Shown: positions 36,110-45,601, counted from the stretch's first letter. The stretch is 64,000 nucleotides of DNA from an uncultured bacterium (GCA_947383005.1 CANDBT010000014.1:1-64000); one strand, 5' to 3'. The notes: generated by a model not told the origin, from the sequence alone. A program made the numbers and translations.

Positions 36110-36175
36110 CCCCTACTCGCCGCGCGGCCCGCACGCCGCTTTAGCGGCATATTCCTCTGTGCGGGCCTGTGCATA
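36110..36175. repeat. Family C palindromic repeat, copy 1
   Basis: A sequence beginning TTCCCCTACTCG with inverted arms GCCCGCAC and GTGCGGGC. The same sequence, diverged, appears at 41170-41236 downstream of the GntR gene. Its role is unknown, and no end duplications are seen. Confidence 0.6.
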
Positions 36176-36180
36176 TGAAT

Positions 36181-36211
36181 CGGGACTGCCTCCGGACGGA
36201 TGGCAGTCCCG
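36181..36211. terminator. Stem-loop between binding-protein and ATPase genes
   Basis: A ten-base inverted repeat CGGGACTGCC / GGCAGTCCCG, without a T run. Intercistronic hairpins after binding-protein genes often protect the upstream mRNA or partly terminate, so the binding protein is made in excess. Confidence 0.5.
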
Positions 36212-36230
36212 GACTTTGTAAAATGTCCTA

Positions 36231-37457
36231 TTACAACGTAATAAACTTACCTAATACTACAAAGAAATTATCATAGCTCTTTCCGCTTTCAATATCTGTA
36301 TATTTCCGGACGCTCACATCACCGCCGGCAAATTCAGAAAAGATATTGGTAAATGCGTCCAGATCCGCACGTTCGGTAATCTCACCGTTACAGTAGGAAA
36401 TCGCATACTCAACAGCGCAATTGATAAACATGGTATGCATAGGAGCACTCCAGGCACCCATACGTCCGCTCATCTCGTTTTCTGCCAGCTTTGCGCTGAT
36501 CTGCTCCTGCATATAGCTCACATCACCCTTTTTGTCTTCTGGAATCTCAATTCCCAAAGCTCCGGGGAAAGCGTAAAATACGCTGGGGTTGTCGGGCAAA
36601 GGATAAATAGCTTTAGCTTCATATACCGCTTTGCACATCGGCTCCTGCTGTCCGGCATTTGTTCCGAAAAATGCCGTATCTGCTCCGTATTCTTCCACCT
36701 TACGCGGCACATCTTCCAAAATAAACTGCTGAGTAGCGGCAATACCGGCATCGCTCATCGGATCAGGAGAAGTCCCGTCTACAAAGGTTAAGCCCAACTC
36801 CTCGCATTTTGCCTTCATGTTGTCATGACGGGCAATATTCAAAGGCTGTGCCATATGACGCGGGAAAGAATAGTGGACCACGGTGGTGGCGCCCATCTCT
36901 GCTGCCGCTTCTGCTACTGCCGTTCCCATCTCTGCCACATCCGGATGGAATACCAGGTCGGCGGCCGCACAGATAACATCCGGCGCCTCACTGGGAACAC
37001 CTGCCAAAAGCAGGATATCCGGCCGTTTCTCACGAACCTTCTCCATAGCTGCCGCAGTGCCTTCCATAGCCGTATTGCAGATAATCGCTTTTACATCTGG
37101 ATCTGCTGCCAGGGACAATGCGATGGAAATGGTCGTTTCCTGTTCGCTGGCCGCCTTATCCGGGAAAGTCTGATGGATGATCATATCGCCAAATTTTTCT
37201 TTTACGCCTTCTGCCGCCCGATATTCCTCTTCCGCCTGTGATACGGTAGAGGTCAGGATACCGATTTTAAAATCCCCTGCCGGTGCTGCTTCTGCTTCTG
37301 TTTCCGCCTCAGCGGAATCCCCCTCTGCCTGAGCCTGAGTCTGTTCTGCCGCCTGGGTCGGAGCTGCTGTCGTATCTGCCGTACCGCCGGAAGATCCACA
37401 GCCTGCCAAGGAAAACGCCATCGCCGCAGCCATCATTACCGATACTACTTTTTTCAT
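36231..37457 (-). CDS. DUF3798 substrate-binding lipoprotein
   Basis: This is a 408-residue exported lipoprotein. It has a signal peptide ending LAGCG (lipid-modified Cys near residue 20), a low-complexity Ala/Glu/Gln linker to about residue 60, then a two-lobed periplasmic-binding-fold domain (FKIGILTSTVSQAEEEYRAA onward). DUF3798 proteins accompany BMP-type ABC permeases, as here. The ATG at 37457 is preceded by GGAGGAAAAAC, so the longer frame is rejected. The ligand is unknown. The peptidases in the operon hint at peptides or modified amino acids. Confidence 0.88.
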   Translation of the reverse strand: MKKVVSVMMAAAMAFSLAGCGSSGGTADTTAAPTQAAEQTQAQAEGDSAEAETEAEAAPAGDFKIGILTSTVSQAEEEYRAAEGVKEKFGDMIIHQTFPDKAASEQETTISIALSLAADPDVKAIICNTAMEGTAAAMEKVREKRPDILLLAGVPSEAPDVICAAADLVFHPDVAEMGTAVAEAAAEMGATTVVHYSFPRHMAQPLNIARHDNMKAKCEELGLTFVDGTSPDPMSDAGIAATQQFILEDVPRKVEEYGADTAFFGTNAGQQEPMCKAVYEAKAIYPLPDNPSVFYAFPGALGIEIPEDKKGDVSYMQEQISAKLAENEMSGRMGAWSAPMHTMFINCAVEYAISYCNGEITERADLDAFTNIFSEFAGGDVSVRKYTDIESGKSYDNFFVVLGKFITL

Positions 37458-37593
37458 TGTTTTTCCTCCATTATTTTTTGAGTTCTCTTGAAACATAAAA
37501 CCGGCACAGCAAACATTCCCTTTTAAAGTTTGCCGTTCCTTCTATGAAAACAGCCCTGCGGCGAAAACCGCCGGCTACTTTCCACTTTAACCT

Positions 37594-39057
37594 CTAATAT
37601 TCAAGCATCCCTTCCAGCGTAAGACAAAGCATTTCCCATTCTTTCTGCACTACACTGACCAGGACACTCTCATCAGGTGTATGGGCTCCCGTAATCTGAG
37701 TCCCCGTACAAACAATATCCGCATCAGGAAACTGCCGGAAAAACGCCCCGCACTCATTTCCGCCATGGGATATCTCAATAACCAGCTTTTTGCCGAACCG
37801 CTTTTCAAAAATCCGCTGGATCAATGCGCTGAGACGGCTATCCGATTTGTATTCCCACTCCGGTGAAGAAGACTCAATCATGAATTCCGCACCCAGGCAT
37901 CGTGCCAGCCGCCGGTTCTTATCTATCAGATACTGTTTCTTGCTGTCCAAACCGCTCCTGTACAATGTACGTACCACTACCTGGGAACCCTCTGTCCTTA
38001 TCACACCGATATTCCCGCTTGTTTCCGGCACTCCCGGCACTTCCGCGTTCATTGCTACCAGGCCGCAATCAATATTTAGCAAAAGATCCAAAAGCCGTTC
38101 GGTTTCTTCCTGAAGAAATACATCCTCATCCGGCTCAGACTGCTCAAAAAGAACTTTTATCTGCGGATCGCTGGCTTTAAATTCCTTCTTTAAAGCCTGC
38201 TGCCACCAGGCCAGCTTTTCTTCCAGCTCTTTTTCCTGTTCCGGCAAATAGACAATCTTTGCCTCCGCCTCCCGGCAGATGGCATTGGTCTGAAGTCCGC
38301 CTTCCAGGCTGCTTAGCCCAACCCCAAACTCCTGATTGAGCGAAGAGACAATTCTGGCCAAAAGCAGATTGGCATTGCCCCTCTCCTTTGTAATATCCAG
38401 TCCGCTGTGGCCCCCTTTAAGGCCCCTTATCTTTAGCTTTGCCCATTTCCCGTTATTTAAAGCTTGTCCGCGTTTCAAGGTTAAGGTCATACGGATAGAA
38501 GTGACCCCTGCGCATCCCACGACAATCCCTTCATCGCTGCAGTCCAGGTTGATAATCACTCTGCCCTTGATTTTGGAAAAATCCAGAGCTTTAATCCCGC
38601 TCATCCCCGCTTCCTCATCAGCAGTCAGCACCACTTCCAGGCTGGGATGCGAAATATCCTGTGCTTCCAGCACACACATGGCAAAAGCCACGCCTGTCGC
38701 GTCGTCCGCTCCCAGCGTTGTGCCGTCGGCATAGATTCTGTCCCCGTCACGCAAAACCATAATGGGATCCGTTTTAAAATCATGAATCTTATCAGCATTT
38801 TTTTCACAAACCATATCCAAATGGGCCTGAAGAACCACTACAGGAGCATTCTCATATCCCGGCGTAGCCGGCTTTTTGATAATCAGGTTATATTTTTCGT
38901 CCTGATAAGTTTCCAATCCCAGCTCACGACAGAAATGATAAATATAATCGCTGATTTCCTTCTCGTTTTTCGATCCGTGAGGAATCCGGCAAAGCTGGCT
39001 GAAAATCTCAAATACTCTAGCTGGTTCCAAACCTCTTAAACACTCATACACCAACAT
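37594..39057 (-). CDS. pepD: Aminoacyl-histidine dipeptidase (M20C)
   Basis: This is a 487-residue cytosolic metallodipeptidase. M20 motifs are visible: VVLQAHLDMVCEK (first His and Asp), GADDATGVAF (bridging Asp), LTADEEAGMSG (catalytic and metal Glu), and a late SHGGNECG. PepD cleaves dipeptides such as carnosine-like Xaa-His. It follows the alcohol dehydrogenase by 23 bp and precedes the binding lipoprotein, supporting a peptide-uptake operon. Confidence 0.92.
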   Translation of the reverse strand: MLVYECLRGLEPARVFEIFSQLCRIPHGSKNEKEISDYIYHFCRELGLETYQDEKYNLIIKKPATPGYENAPVVVLQAHLDMVCEKNADKIHDFKTDPIMVLRDGDRIYADGTTLGADDATGVAFAMCVLEAQDISHPSLEVVLTADEEAGMSGIKALDFSKIKGRVIINLDCSDEGIVVGCAGVTSIRMTLTLKRGQALNNGKWAKLKIRGLKGGHSGLDITKERGNANLLLARIVSSLNQEFGVGLSSLEGGLQTNAICREAEAKIVYLPEQEKELEEKLAWWQQALKKEFKASDPQIKVLFEQSEPDEDVFLQEETERLLDLLLNIDCGLVAMNAEVPGVPETSGNIGVIRTEGSQVVVRTLYRSGLDSKKQYLIDKNRRLARCLGAEFMIESSSPEWEYKSDSRLSALIQRIFEKRFGKKLVIEISHGGNECGAFFRQFPDADIVCTGTQITGAHTPDESVLVSVVQKEWEMLCLTLEGMLEY

Positions 39058-39080
39058 CCCCTCCTTTTCGTTTCCCTGTT

Positions 39081-40100
39081 TTATGTAAAATCAAGGATTA
39101 CTTTTAGCATCTTCCCCGAATTCTCATCCAATTCCTTAAAGGCCCGAGGTGCGTCATCAAATTTATAAACATTGGTAATGATTTTTTCCAAAGGTATCTT
39201 TCCCTCGTTTACCAAATCGATAAGCTCTAAAAAATCCGACTTTAAGGAATTGCGGGAACCGTACACATTCAATTCCTTTTTTTGAATCATTGTAAAGTTA
39301 AAATCCAAATTTTGCTTCCCTACCCCAATCAGCACCATCCTGCCGCCGAAGGCCGCCGCATCAATGCAGTTTTGAAATGTCGAAGGCAGTCCTACCGCTT
39401 CTATAGTCACATCAAAGCCGCTCCCCCCGGTAATATCATCCACAATCTCCTGATAAGTCTCCGGTCCTTTTATGGCAACCGCTCCATCTACGCCAAATTC
39501 TTTGGCATATTGTATTTTTACTTCCGACACATCTGTGATGTATACAAGTGCTCCCCGCTGCTTGGCAGCAACCGCTGCCAGAATGCCAATAGTGCCAGCG
39601 CCCACAATGAGCACTTTATCCCCCGGCTTTACGTCTGCTCTTTTTACCCCATGATAGCTGATGCACAAAGGCTCGATAACCGCTAAAACTTTGGGGTCTA
39701 AGCCCTTCCCGTCATAAATCCGTTCCAGGGGCATCGTAATATATTCCGAAAAAGCACCTTCTCTTTGAACACCCATGGTCTGATTGTCCATACAGGCATT
39801 GACCAGGCCACGCTTGCAGGAATAACATTCCCCGCAATTAAAATAAGGATTGCAGGTAACGATCATTCCCGGCTTCAATCCATACTCATTATCATCCACT
39901 TCCAGGATCTCGGCAGAAAATTCATGACCCGGAGTCCTTGGATAGGAAAAATACGCAAACGTGCCTCTGTAAGAACCCAGGTCGCTCCCGCAGATCCCTC
40001 CATAGAGCAGCTTCAGCAAAGCTTCCCCCGGTTTTCGTACCGGACGCGGGATGTCCTTAAAGACCGCTTTTTGCGGGTTCTCAATAAAAACAGCTTTCAT
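39081..40100 (-). CDS. Zinc-dependent alcohol/polyol dehydrogenase (MDR family)
   Basis: This 339-residue enzyme has GGICGSDLGSYRG (catalytic zinc Cys), GHEFSAEILE, the structural zinc cluster CNPYFNCGECYSCKRG, and the nucleotide-binding VGAGTIGILAAVAA. It oxidises secondary alcohols or polyols with NAD(P). It is first in the operon and is read from a strong promoter at 40140-40168. The substrate cannot be deduced. Confidence 0.9.
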   Translation of the reverse strand: MKAVFIENPQKAVFKDIPRPVRKPGEALLKLLYGGICGSDLGSYRGTFAYFSYPRTPGHEFSAEILEVDDNEYGLKPGMIVTCNPYFNCGECYSCKRGLVNACMDNQTMGVQREGAFSEYITMPLERIYDGKGLDPKVLAVIEPLCISYHGVKRADVKPGDKVLIVGAGTIGILAAVAAKQRGALVYITDVSEVKIQYAKEFGVDGAVAIKGPETYQEIVDDITGGSGFDVTIEAVGLPSTFQNCIDAAAFGGRMVLIGVGKQNLDFNFTMIQKKELNVYGSRNSLKSDFLELIDLVNEGKIPLEKIITNVYKFDDAPRAFKELDENSGKMLKVILDFT

Positions 40101-40126
40101 TGTATTTTAGCTCCTTTTCACTCTTA

Positions 40127-40136
40127 TTGTATACAT
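40127..40136. promoter_or_regulatory. Putative GntR operator
   Basis: The near-palindrome TTGTATACAT matches the general TTGTATACAA-like sites used by FadR-subfamily regulators. It sits just downstream of the -10 box of the importer operon and faces the divergent GntR gene. Confidence 0.5.
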
Positions 40137-40139
40137 CAT

Positions 40140-40168
40140 AATATAAACGATCCCTTCATTATTGTCAA
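40140..40168 (-). promoter_or_regulatory. Sigma-70 type promoter of the importer/peptidase operon
   Basis: On the minus strand: -35 TTGACA (40163-40168), a 17-bp spacer and -10 TATATT (40140-40145). It lies about 40 bp upstream of the dehydrogenase start and overlaps the proposed GntR operator region. Confidence 0.75.
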
Positions 40169-40369
40169 GTGCAAACTCTAATTTTCCACTAATATTTCCG
40201 TTTAATATTCATATTTTTATAAAATATAGCTAAAACTTTTTTTGTATCTCAAAAAAGTTTTGTATTTTTTTCTTTTTACCTTTTTATTACTTCGTTTCTT
40301 ATTTCATGTTGTATTCAAATATTTTAGCGCTGATACGCAAAGGTTCAGAAAAGTTTTTTCAGGTTTCTC

Positions 40370-40398
40370 TTGGTTTTTCCCCTTGTTTCCTCTATAAT
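40370..40398 (+). promoter_or_regulatory. Promoter of the GntR regulator gene
   Basis: On the plus strand: -35-like TTGGTT (40370-40375), a 17-bp spacer and -10 TATAAT (40393-40398), 52 bp upstream of the ATG. The 348-bp divergent intergenic region contains no gene and is very AT-rich. Confidence 0.55.
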
Positions 40399-40449
40399 TA
40401 AAGGTAACATCATGAAATTAACGAATATCATCTCAGGAGGTTTTCTGGC

Positions 40450-41115
40450 ATGGCACAAAAGAGTTTAAAATCCCAAGCTTACGATAATATCAAAGAAAAA
40501 ATACTGAATTGTGAGTATGCGCCTGGTGTCCATTTAAACGAGGCTGTTCTTTGTGAAACTTTTAACGTAAGCCGTACTCCTATCCGGGACGCCCTAAGCC
40601 GCCTGGAACAAGAAGGCCTGGTTACTATCCGTTCCAAAAAAGGAATCGTCGTATCCAGCCTGTCTATTTCCGAAGCCAACAATATTTTTGAACTGCGGCT
40701 CCTGCTGGAACCTTACGGCATACGAAATTATGGTTATACCCTGGATGAAAGCAGGCTTTTAAGCTTTTATCAGTCCCTTCTCCGTCTGGATATCACCCAG
40801 GATGAAAAATCATTTTTTGTTTTGGATGACAACTTCCATAATTTCCTGAACAGCGCAGTACCCAATCATTACATACAAGAGTACTTTAACATCATCAACA
40901 ACCAAAATCAGCGTTTCCGCATCATCACCGGGCAAAGGGCAGCCCAACGCCTTGAAGATACCCGAAACGAACATTTAGCCATTGTCAAAGCCTGTATTAA
41001 AAAAGAGTGGAAATCAGCGGCGGACGCCATGTATGAACATTTGATCCAATCGAAAAATGCAACATTTGAATTGTTGCTGAATAATCAGGAACTACAATTT
41101 CAAGATAATCCATAA
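40450..41115 (+). CDS. GntR-family regulator, FadR subfamily
   Basis: This is a 221-residue transcription factor. The N-terminal winged helix (LKSQAYDNIKEKILNCEYAP, LCETFNVSRTPIRDALSRLE) is followed by an all-helical FCD ligand-binding domain with metal-binding His candidates (DDNFHNFL, NEHLAIVKA). AGGAGG lies nine bases ahead of the ATG. It is transcribed away from the alcohol dehydrogenase/PepD/ABC operon and most likely represses it. The inducer is unknown. Confidence 0.9.
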   Translation: MAQKSLKSQAYDNIKEKILNCEYAPGVHLNEAVLCETFNVSRTPIRDALSRLEQEGLVTIRSKKGIVVSSLSISEANNIFELRLLLEPYGIRNYGYTLDESRLLSFYQSLLRLDITQDEKSFFVLDDNFHNFLNSAVPNHYIQEYFNIINNQNQRFRIITGQRAAQRLEDTRNEHLAIVKACIKKEWKSAADAMYEHLIQSKNATFELLLNNQELQFQDNP

Positions 41116-41169
41116 GCCCCTTGACGCATTTTCCTGACACACTTTCCTAATCGAGCAGGGGAGGGGCTT

Positions 41170-41236
41170 TCCCCTACTCGTCGCGCGGTCCGTGTGCTGC
41201 GTCAGCAGCAAACTTCCACACGCGGGCCTGTATATA
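41170..41236. repeat. Family C palindromic repeat, copy 2
   Basis: A diverged copy of the 36110-36175 repeat, with TTCCCCTACTCGTCGCGCGG and an inner inverted repeat. Just beyond it, GGCGCC-ended arms around 41269-41297 form a hairpin that may terminate the malic enzyme and GntR transcripts. Confidence 0.55.
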
Positions 41237-41308
41237 TAGAAGAACTGTACATATAGAAGAATAAACAATCGGCGCCACCGGCAAAATCGGCGGCGCCCTC
41301 TTGTCATA

Positions 41309-42484
41309 CTATTTTCTCACGGCTCCTGATAACACCGCCGCTTCTTTTACCCGCATAGCCACATGTTTTGCCACGCGAGGGTCCAAGGCCGAAGGAATAA
41401 TGTATTCGGCACACAGCTTCTCCGGCTCTACCAACTCCGCAATCGCTTTTGCCGCCGCAAGTTTCATCTCATAATTGATATCCCTGGCTCCGGCATCCAA
41501 GGCTCCCCGGAAAATACCCGGAAAAGCAAGGACATTGTTGATCTGATTAGGACAATCAGAACGTCCTGTTCCCATAACTCTCACTCCCGCAGCCATAGCT
41601 TCGTCATACATGATCTCGGGAACCGGATTTGCCATGGCAAATACAATAGGATCCGTACTCATGGTTTTGATCATCTCCGGCTTTAAGGCTCCACCCACGG
41701 AAACACCCACAAACACATCGGCTCCCGCCAGTGCATCGGCCAAAGTCCCTTTCTTATCTTCCCGGTTGGTAATCTCACAGAGCATTTTTTTGTGATCGGC
41801 AATGCCTATTCCTCTGTCTTTATAGAGGATGCCATTTTCATCACAAGCGATAATATGTTTAACCCCCGCATTCAGCATCATTTTAATAATGGCTGTTCCG
41901 GCAGAACCCGGCCCATTGAGCACCACCTTAATCTCATCAATCTTCTTTCCGACTACTTTCAGGGCATTGATAAGGGCAGCAGTCACTACGATAGCCGTAC
42001 CATGCTGGTCGTCATGGAACACGGGAATATCCAGTTCTTCCTCAAGACGCCGTTCAATCTCAAAACATTTGGGGGAAGCAATATCTTCCAGGTTGATGCC
42101 GCCAAATACCGGGGCAATCTGCTTTACGGCCTTTATAATTTCTTCCGTATCCTTCGTATCCAGGCAAATAGGAAACGCATCTACACCGCCGAACTGCTTA
42201 AAAAGAACGGCTTTTCCTTCCATAACCGGTATAGCCGCTTCTGCTCCGATATCCCCCAGGCCAAGCACCGCTGTGCCGTCAGAAACCACACCCACCAAAT
42301 TACTCTTTGCCGTGTATTGAAATACACTCTTTTTATCCCTGGCAATCTCCTTACAGGGTTCCGCCACTCCGGGTGTATAGGCAATACTCAGATCATCCCG
42401 GTTTTCCAGCTTTACCTTGCTGGCTACCTGGATTTTGCCCTTATGTTCACTGTGCAGTTTCAATGCTTCCTCATAGTAATTCAT
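41309..42484 (-). CDS. NAD(P)-dependent malic enzyme
   Basis: This 391-residue enzyme converts malate to pyruvate and CO2. The short bacterial malic-enzyme pattern is clear: SIAYTPGVAEPCKEI, the SDGTAVLGLGDIGA block, DDQHGTAIV, and the NAD-binding LNGPGSAGTAI. It lacks the C-terminal phosphotransacetylase domain of the long forms. ATG 42484 has GGAGG seven bases upstream, better than the ATG two codons earlier. It is a single-gene unit. Confidence 0.93.
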   Translation of the reverse strand: MNYYEEALKLHSEHKGKIQVASKVKLENRDDLSIAYTPGVAEPCKEIARDKKSVFQYTAKSNLVGVVSDGTAVLGLGDIGAEAAIPVMEGKAVLFKQFGGVDAFPICLDTKDTEEIIKAVKQIAPVFGGINLEDIASPKCFEIERRLEEELDIPVFHDDQHGTAIVVTAALINALKVVGKKIDEIKVVLNGPGSAGTAIIKMMLNAGVKHIIACDENGILYKDRGIGIADHKKMLCEITNREDKKGTLADALAGADVFVGVSVGGALKPEMIKTMSTDPIVFAMANPVPEIMYDEAMAAGVRVMGTGRSDCPNQINNVLAFPGIFRGALDAGARDINYEMKLAAAKAIAELVEPEKLCAEYIIPSALDPRVAKHVAMRVKEAAVLSGAVRK

Positions 42485-42540
42485 CGTCATTCCTCCTCAT
42501 TGATGGAAATAATTATTTCTGAAATTCATTGATTTATCAC

Positions 42541-42580
42541 AACAATTCAGACGTCGGGGATTTGGCATCTGAACTGTTAT
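42541..42580. repeat. Degenerate family B inverted repeat
   Basis: The arms AACAATTCAGA and TCTGAACTGTT match the family B ends but carry mismatches. No clear target duplication remains. It lies between malic enzyme and a truncated EamA gene. Confidence 0.5.
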
Positions 42581-42717
42581 TGGTATATTCCAAAAGAAAA
42601 AAGACCCATGATTGCCATAACGGTTCCCACAGCAGAAAACCCTGTTACCGGCTCTCTTAACACCAATGCGGAAGTGATGATCGTGACAACCGGGTCCGAA
42701 TAAATGTAAACAAAGGT
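42577..42717 (-). pseudogene. C-terminal fragment of an EamA/DMT transporter
   Basis: About 46 codons (TFVYIYSDPVV ... GTVMAIMGLFSFGIYQ) encode the last two membrane segments of an EamA transporter. Homology stops abruptly at 42717. Beyond it lies part of the family A repeat (GGTCGGTTCTAAAC, core palindrome 42729-42745). The gene was therefore truncated at a repeat junction. Confidence 0.7.
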
Positions 42718-42750
42718 CGGTTCTAAACAAGCGCCACTGGCGCTTAGATC
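42716..42750 (+). repeat. Partial family A repeat at a gene breakpoint
   Basis: About 35 bp match the middle of the 193-bp family A element, including the palindrome AAGCGCCACTGGCGCTT (42729-42745), with neither end present. Confidence 0.65.
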
Positions 42751-42772
42751 CCAAAGATACAAGCCGCACGGA

Positions 42773-44128
42773 TTATCTAGTCAAATCCCTCACCCACTTA
42801 TATTTCCGAAAACGATATACCACCCAAGGAATTTTCCCCACTTCATCCAGGCAGGTACAGGCATAAACCACAAGCGGAGACCAGTGCATGGCAAATGCCC
42901 CAACAAGCGCCAGGGGAATAGCCAGCAGCCACATACAGACAATCAAGCTGTACATATCAAACAAAGTATCGCCGCCCCCGTCCAACACACCATTTATCAA
43001 AACAGTATTGATACAGCGGCCAATCATATAGACTGCGATAATCCCCATCATTCCCGTGAGATACGCTCTGGCCTGGGATGTCAGGATTACCATATTTATG
43101 ATAAAAGGCGTCACAGCAAGTACAAGGACGGCAGAAAAAAAGCCAATGGCATAAGAAATATTTTTCAGTTTTATCCCATATGCCTTTCCGCGCTCAAGGC
43201 GCCCCGCACCGAGTTCATTCCCCACCATGATCCCCGCCGCGCTTCCAACACCATTGCACATACAGCAGATCAGGTCACGGACAACCGCCGCTACAGAATT
43301 GGCCGCCGCCGCATCAATCCCCATATGTCCCATGATGGCGGTATAGGATGTAAATCCGACTCCCCAACATAAGGAACCTCCCATAAGCGGCAGGCATTGT
43401 CTTACAAAATCAGACTTAAGATGCCCGGGCAGCTTAAAAAACCTGCCAAAGGCCGGACGGATATAAGATTCTCCTGATGATACGGCCATACACAAGGCCA
43501 GCTCAGCAATACGGGAAATGGTAGTGGCTAAAGCTGCCCCTCTCGCCTGCATCCTCGGCGCACCCAGCAATCCAAAGATAAATACGGCATTCAGGCCGAT
43601 GTTTAAAAGTACCGCACAAGAACTGATAAGTGCACAAGGCTTTACATGGTCCGACACTTTCATAACAGCCAGATAACATTGGGAAATGCCTGTGAGCAAG
43701 TATGACCAGCCTGCAACGCGCAAATAAGAACTGCCAACGGCAATCAGTGTGGCATCCGGCGTAAAAATATGCATAAGCAGCTCCGGCGCCAATTCACAAG
43801 CAAGAAAAAACAGGACAGAAACGGCGCCGCCAAACCGCAGCATCAGATTAAAAATATTTTCCAGTGTATATTTATCCCCCTTTCCCCAATACTGGGCGCC
43901 GAGGATAGCTCCCGCCGCCGTAATAGCTGAAAGAAACATATTCTGGATAAACTGAATCTGAGTCGCCAGAGAAACGGCTGTCATCTCACTCTGCGCAACC
44001 TTTCCCAGCATCAACGCATCTCCTGCCGCTACTGACGCAAGCATCAGGTTTTGAAGCGCGATTGGCAGGGCAAGCCTTAGCAGGATTTTATAAAATTCCT
44101 TTTTATCGATCTGTGTCTCCGGTTTCAT
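42773..44128 (-). CDS. MATE-family efflux transporter
   Basis: This 451-residue protein has about twelve membrane segments and two MatE repeats (LRLALPIALQNLMLASV in the first). MATE pumps export drugs and metabolites using Na+ or H+ gradients. AGGAGGAGAAA precedes the ATG. It starts 9 bp after the DUF1848 gene, so the two share a transcript. The substrate is unknown. Confidence 0.9.
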   Translation of the reverse strand: MKPETQIDKKEFYKILLRLALPIALQNLMLASVAAGDALMLGKVAQSEMTAVSLATQIQFIQNMFLSAITAAGAILGAQYWGKGDKYTLENIFNLMLRFGGAVSVLFFLACELAPELLMHIFTPDATLIAVGSSYLRVAGWSYLLTGISQCYLAVMKVSDHVKPCALISSCAVLLNIGLNAVFIFGLLGAPRMQARGAALATTISRIAELALCMAVSSGESYIRPAFGRFFKLPGHLKSDFVRQCLPLMGGSLCWGVGFTSYTAIMGHMGIDAAAANSVAAVVRDLICCMCNGVGSAAGIMVGNELGAGRLERGKAYGIKLKNISYAIGFFSAVLVLAVTPFIINMVILTSQARAYLTGMMGIIAVYMIGRCINTVLINGVLDGGGDTLFDMYSLIVCMWLLAIPLALVGAFAMHWSPLVVYACTCLDEVGKIPWVVYRFRKYKWVRDLTR

Positions 44129-44137
44129 TTTCTCCTC

Positions 44138-45064
44138 CTAATTTACCCCTGTTTTCGTCCTGAAAGCCTTTTGCACCCCTTGAACAATCGTATCCTCAGC
44201 TCCCACCGTTCCCAACAATAAAGGAGATTCCGGGTCATGGAACTTAAAATTGTCAAAAGCCTTCTGCGGTGTTTTGTTGGCATAACAGTATTTGCAGCCA
44301 TTCATACAGGTATCATAAGCCCCGATATCACGGCTTTCGATGCAATGGCAGCCCTGTCTCATCCCTTTATGTTTTCTGTCCCTGAACACAATGCCGTTAG
44401 CCCTGCCAAGGATATCCAGTGTCATGCAGCCAGAAGCCTTGATGCCATATCGGGTAAAGTCACCATTTGTCCCACAGGTCTGGATGGAGATGCCATATTT
44501 TTTCGCAGTAAAACCGAGCCCCCGGGCCAGTACATCCATATCCTGTACAGACAGAAGAACCAGCTCCGGCATATTCGCCTCAAGCTTCTTATACATCTCC
44601 ACAAAGCTGAAAATACAGTGGTCAATATGGGGAGCCAGCTTCCCCGCCATCCTCTCAAAGGTCTCCAGATGCCGTCCTATCGTATATTCCTTTGTCAAAA
44701 GCACCGGATCATACCGCCATGCAATACGCTGCTTTCCTACCAATCCTGACAGTTTTATCAGGGTTTCCATACTTTCTTCTATATCAGGAACCCCCGGCTC
44801 AATATCCTTTCCATATGCGGTAATCGTATAATGAAAATAAGTGTTGAAACGGCCTGTAATCTCATGCAGCCTCGACAAGATAGGCTTATAATTTTTGGAG
44901 CAGAATACAACACAGTCCACTTTGTCAGGTGTAAGTTCATAGCGGTTCACCTTATTCGGGAACAATGGATTGCGTACCAGCACATAGCCTTCCTCAAACC
45001 GGCGCAGCAGCCACTGTGTATAGTATTGGACAGTATCTGTCCGTCCTCCGGTATTGATAATCAT
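44138..45064 (-). CDS. DUF1848 family protein
   Basis: This is a 308-residue protein of the DUF1848 family, recognised by TVQYYTQWLLRRFEEGYVLV near the start and the C-terminal cysteine cluster (GCHCIESRDIG, CMNGCKYCYAN). The CX3CX2C spacing matches the iron-sulfur motif of radical SAM enzymes, but placed at the C-terminus. The activity is not established. GGGAGGATTAT precedes the ATG. Confidence 0.75.
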   Translation of the reverse strand: MIINTGGRTDTVQYYTQWLLRRFEEGYVLVRNPLFPNKVNRYELTPDKVDCVVFCSKNYKPILSRLHEITGRFNTYFHYTITAYGKDIEPGVPDIEESMETLIKLSGLVGKQRIAWRYDPVLLTKEYTIGRHLETFERMAGKLAPHIDHCIFSFVEMYKKLEANMPELVLLSVQDMDVLARGLGFTAKKYGISIQTCGTNGDFTRYGIKASGCMTLDILGRANGIVFRDRKHKGMRQGCHCIESRDIGAYDTCMNGCKYCYANKTPQKAFDNFKFHDPESPLLLGTVGAEDTIVQGVQKAFRTKTGVN

Positions 45065-45264
45065 ATAATCCTCCCTTTTATCACAATGTCAGCTCCCCAT
45101 AAAAATTTTCAAACTGATTTTATGATATTTTTCCTAATAAATCAATTATTCAAAGAAAAAAATTTTATCTCTTAATGAACTATTTCCTGGATTGAGCAAA
45201 AATGCCCATATTCCCCAATGTCATGATACCAGGGTCAAAAGGTCAAAAAATCCCGATGCCGTTA

Positions 45265-45465
45265 TTAGCAATCTGCCGGAATTCCCTCACTACAAAATAT
45301 CGGAGCTTTTCTATGGCAAAGCTCCACACAATGCCCGCACCCGGTACATTTTTCAGCCCACACTTCACTTCTAAAACCCGGCAGCATATGAATCGCCTGT
45401 GACGGGCATTCTGCAATACAGGCGCCGCAGCCAATACATTTTTGCGGATTAATATAAGCTTTCAT
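45265..45465 (-). CDS. Small 4Fe-4S ferredoxin-like protein
   Basis: This 66-residue protein has two cluster-binding motifs: CIGCGACIAECP and CTGCGHCVELCH. It is a dicluster bacterial-type ferredoxin. The ATG at 45465 follows GGAGGAATTG, so the longer frame is rejected. It is probably an electron carrier for a nearby or distant oxidoreductase. Confidence 0.85.
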   Translation of the reverse strand: MKAYINPQKCIGCGACIAECPSQAIHMLPGFRSEVWAEKCTGCGHCVELCHRKAPIFCSEGIPADC

Positions 45466-45601
45466 CAATTCCTCCAACAGCGTCATAAGTTGCGCTACTT
45501 GCAATATTGTCTACCGGACTAAATTCCCGCAGCTTTATAATAAGCAAAAACGAGTACAGAGCACCTTTAGGGAACTCCGCACCCGCCGCTTTTTGTCCGT
45601 T

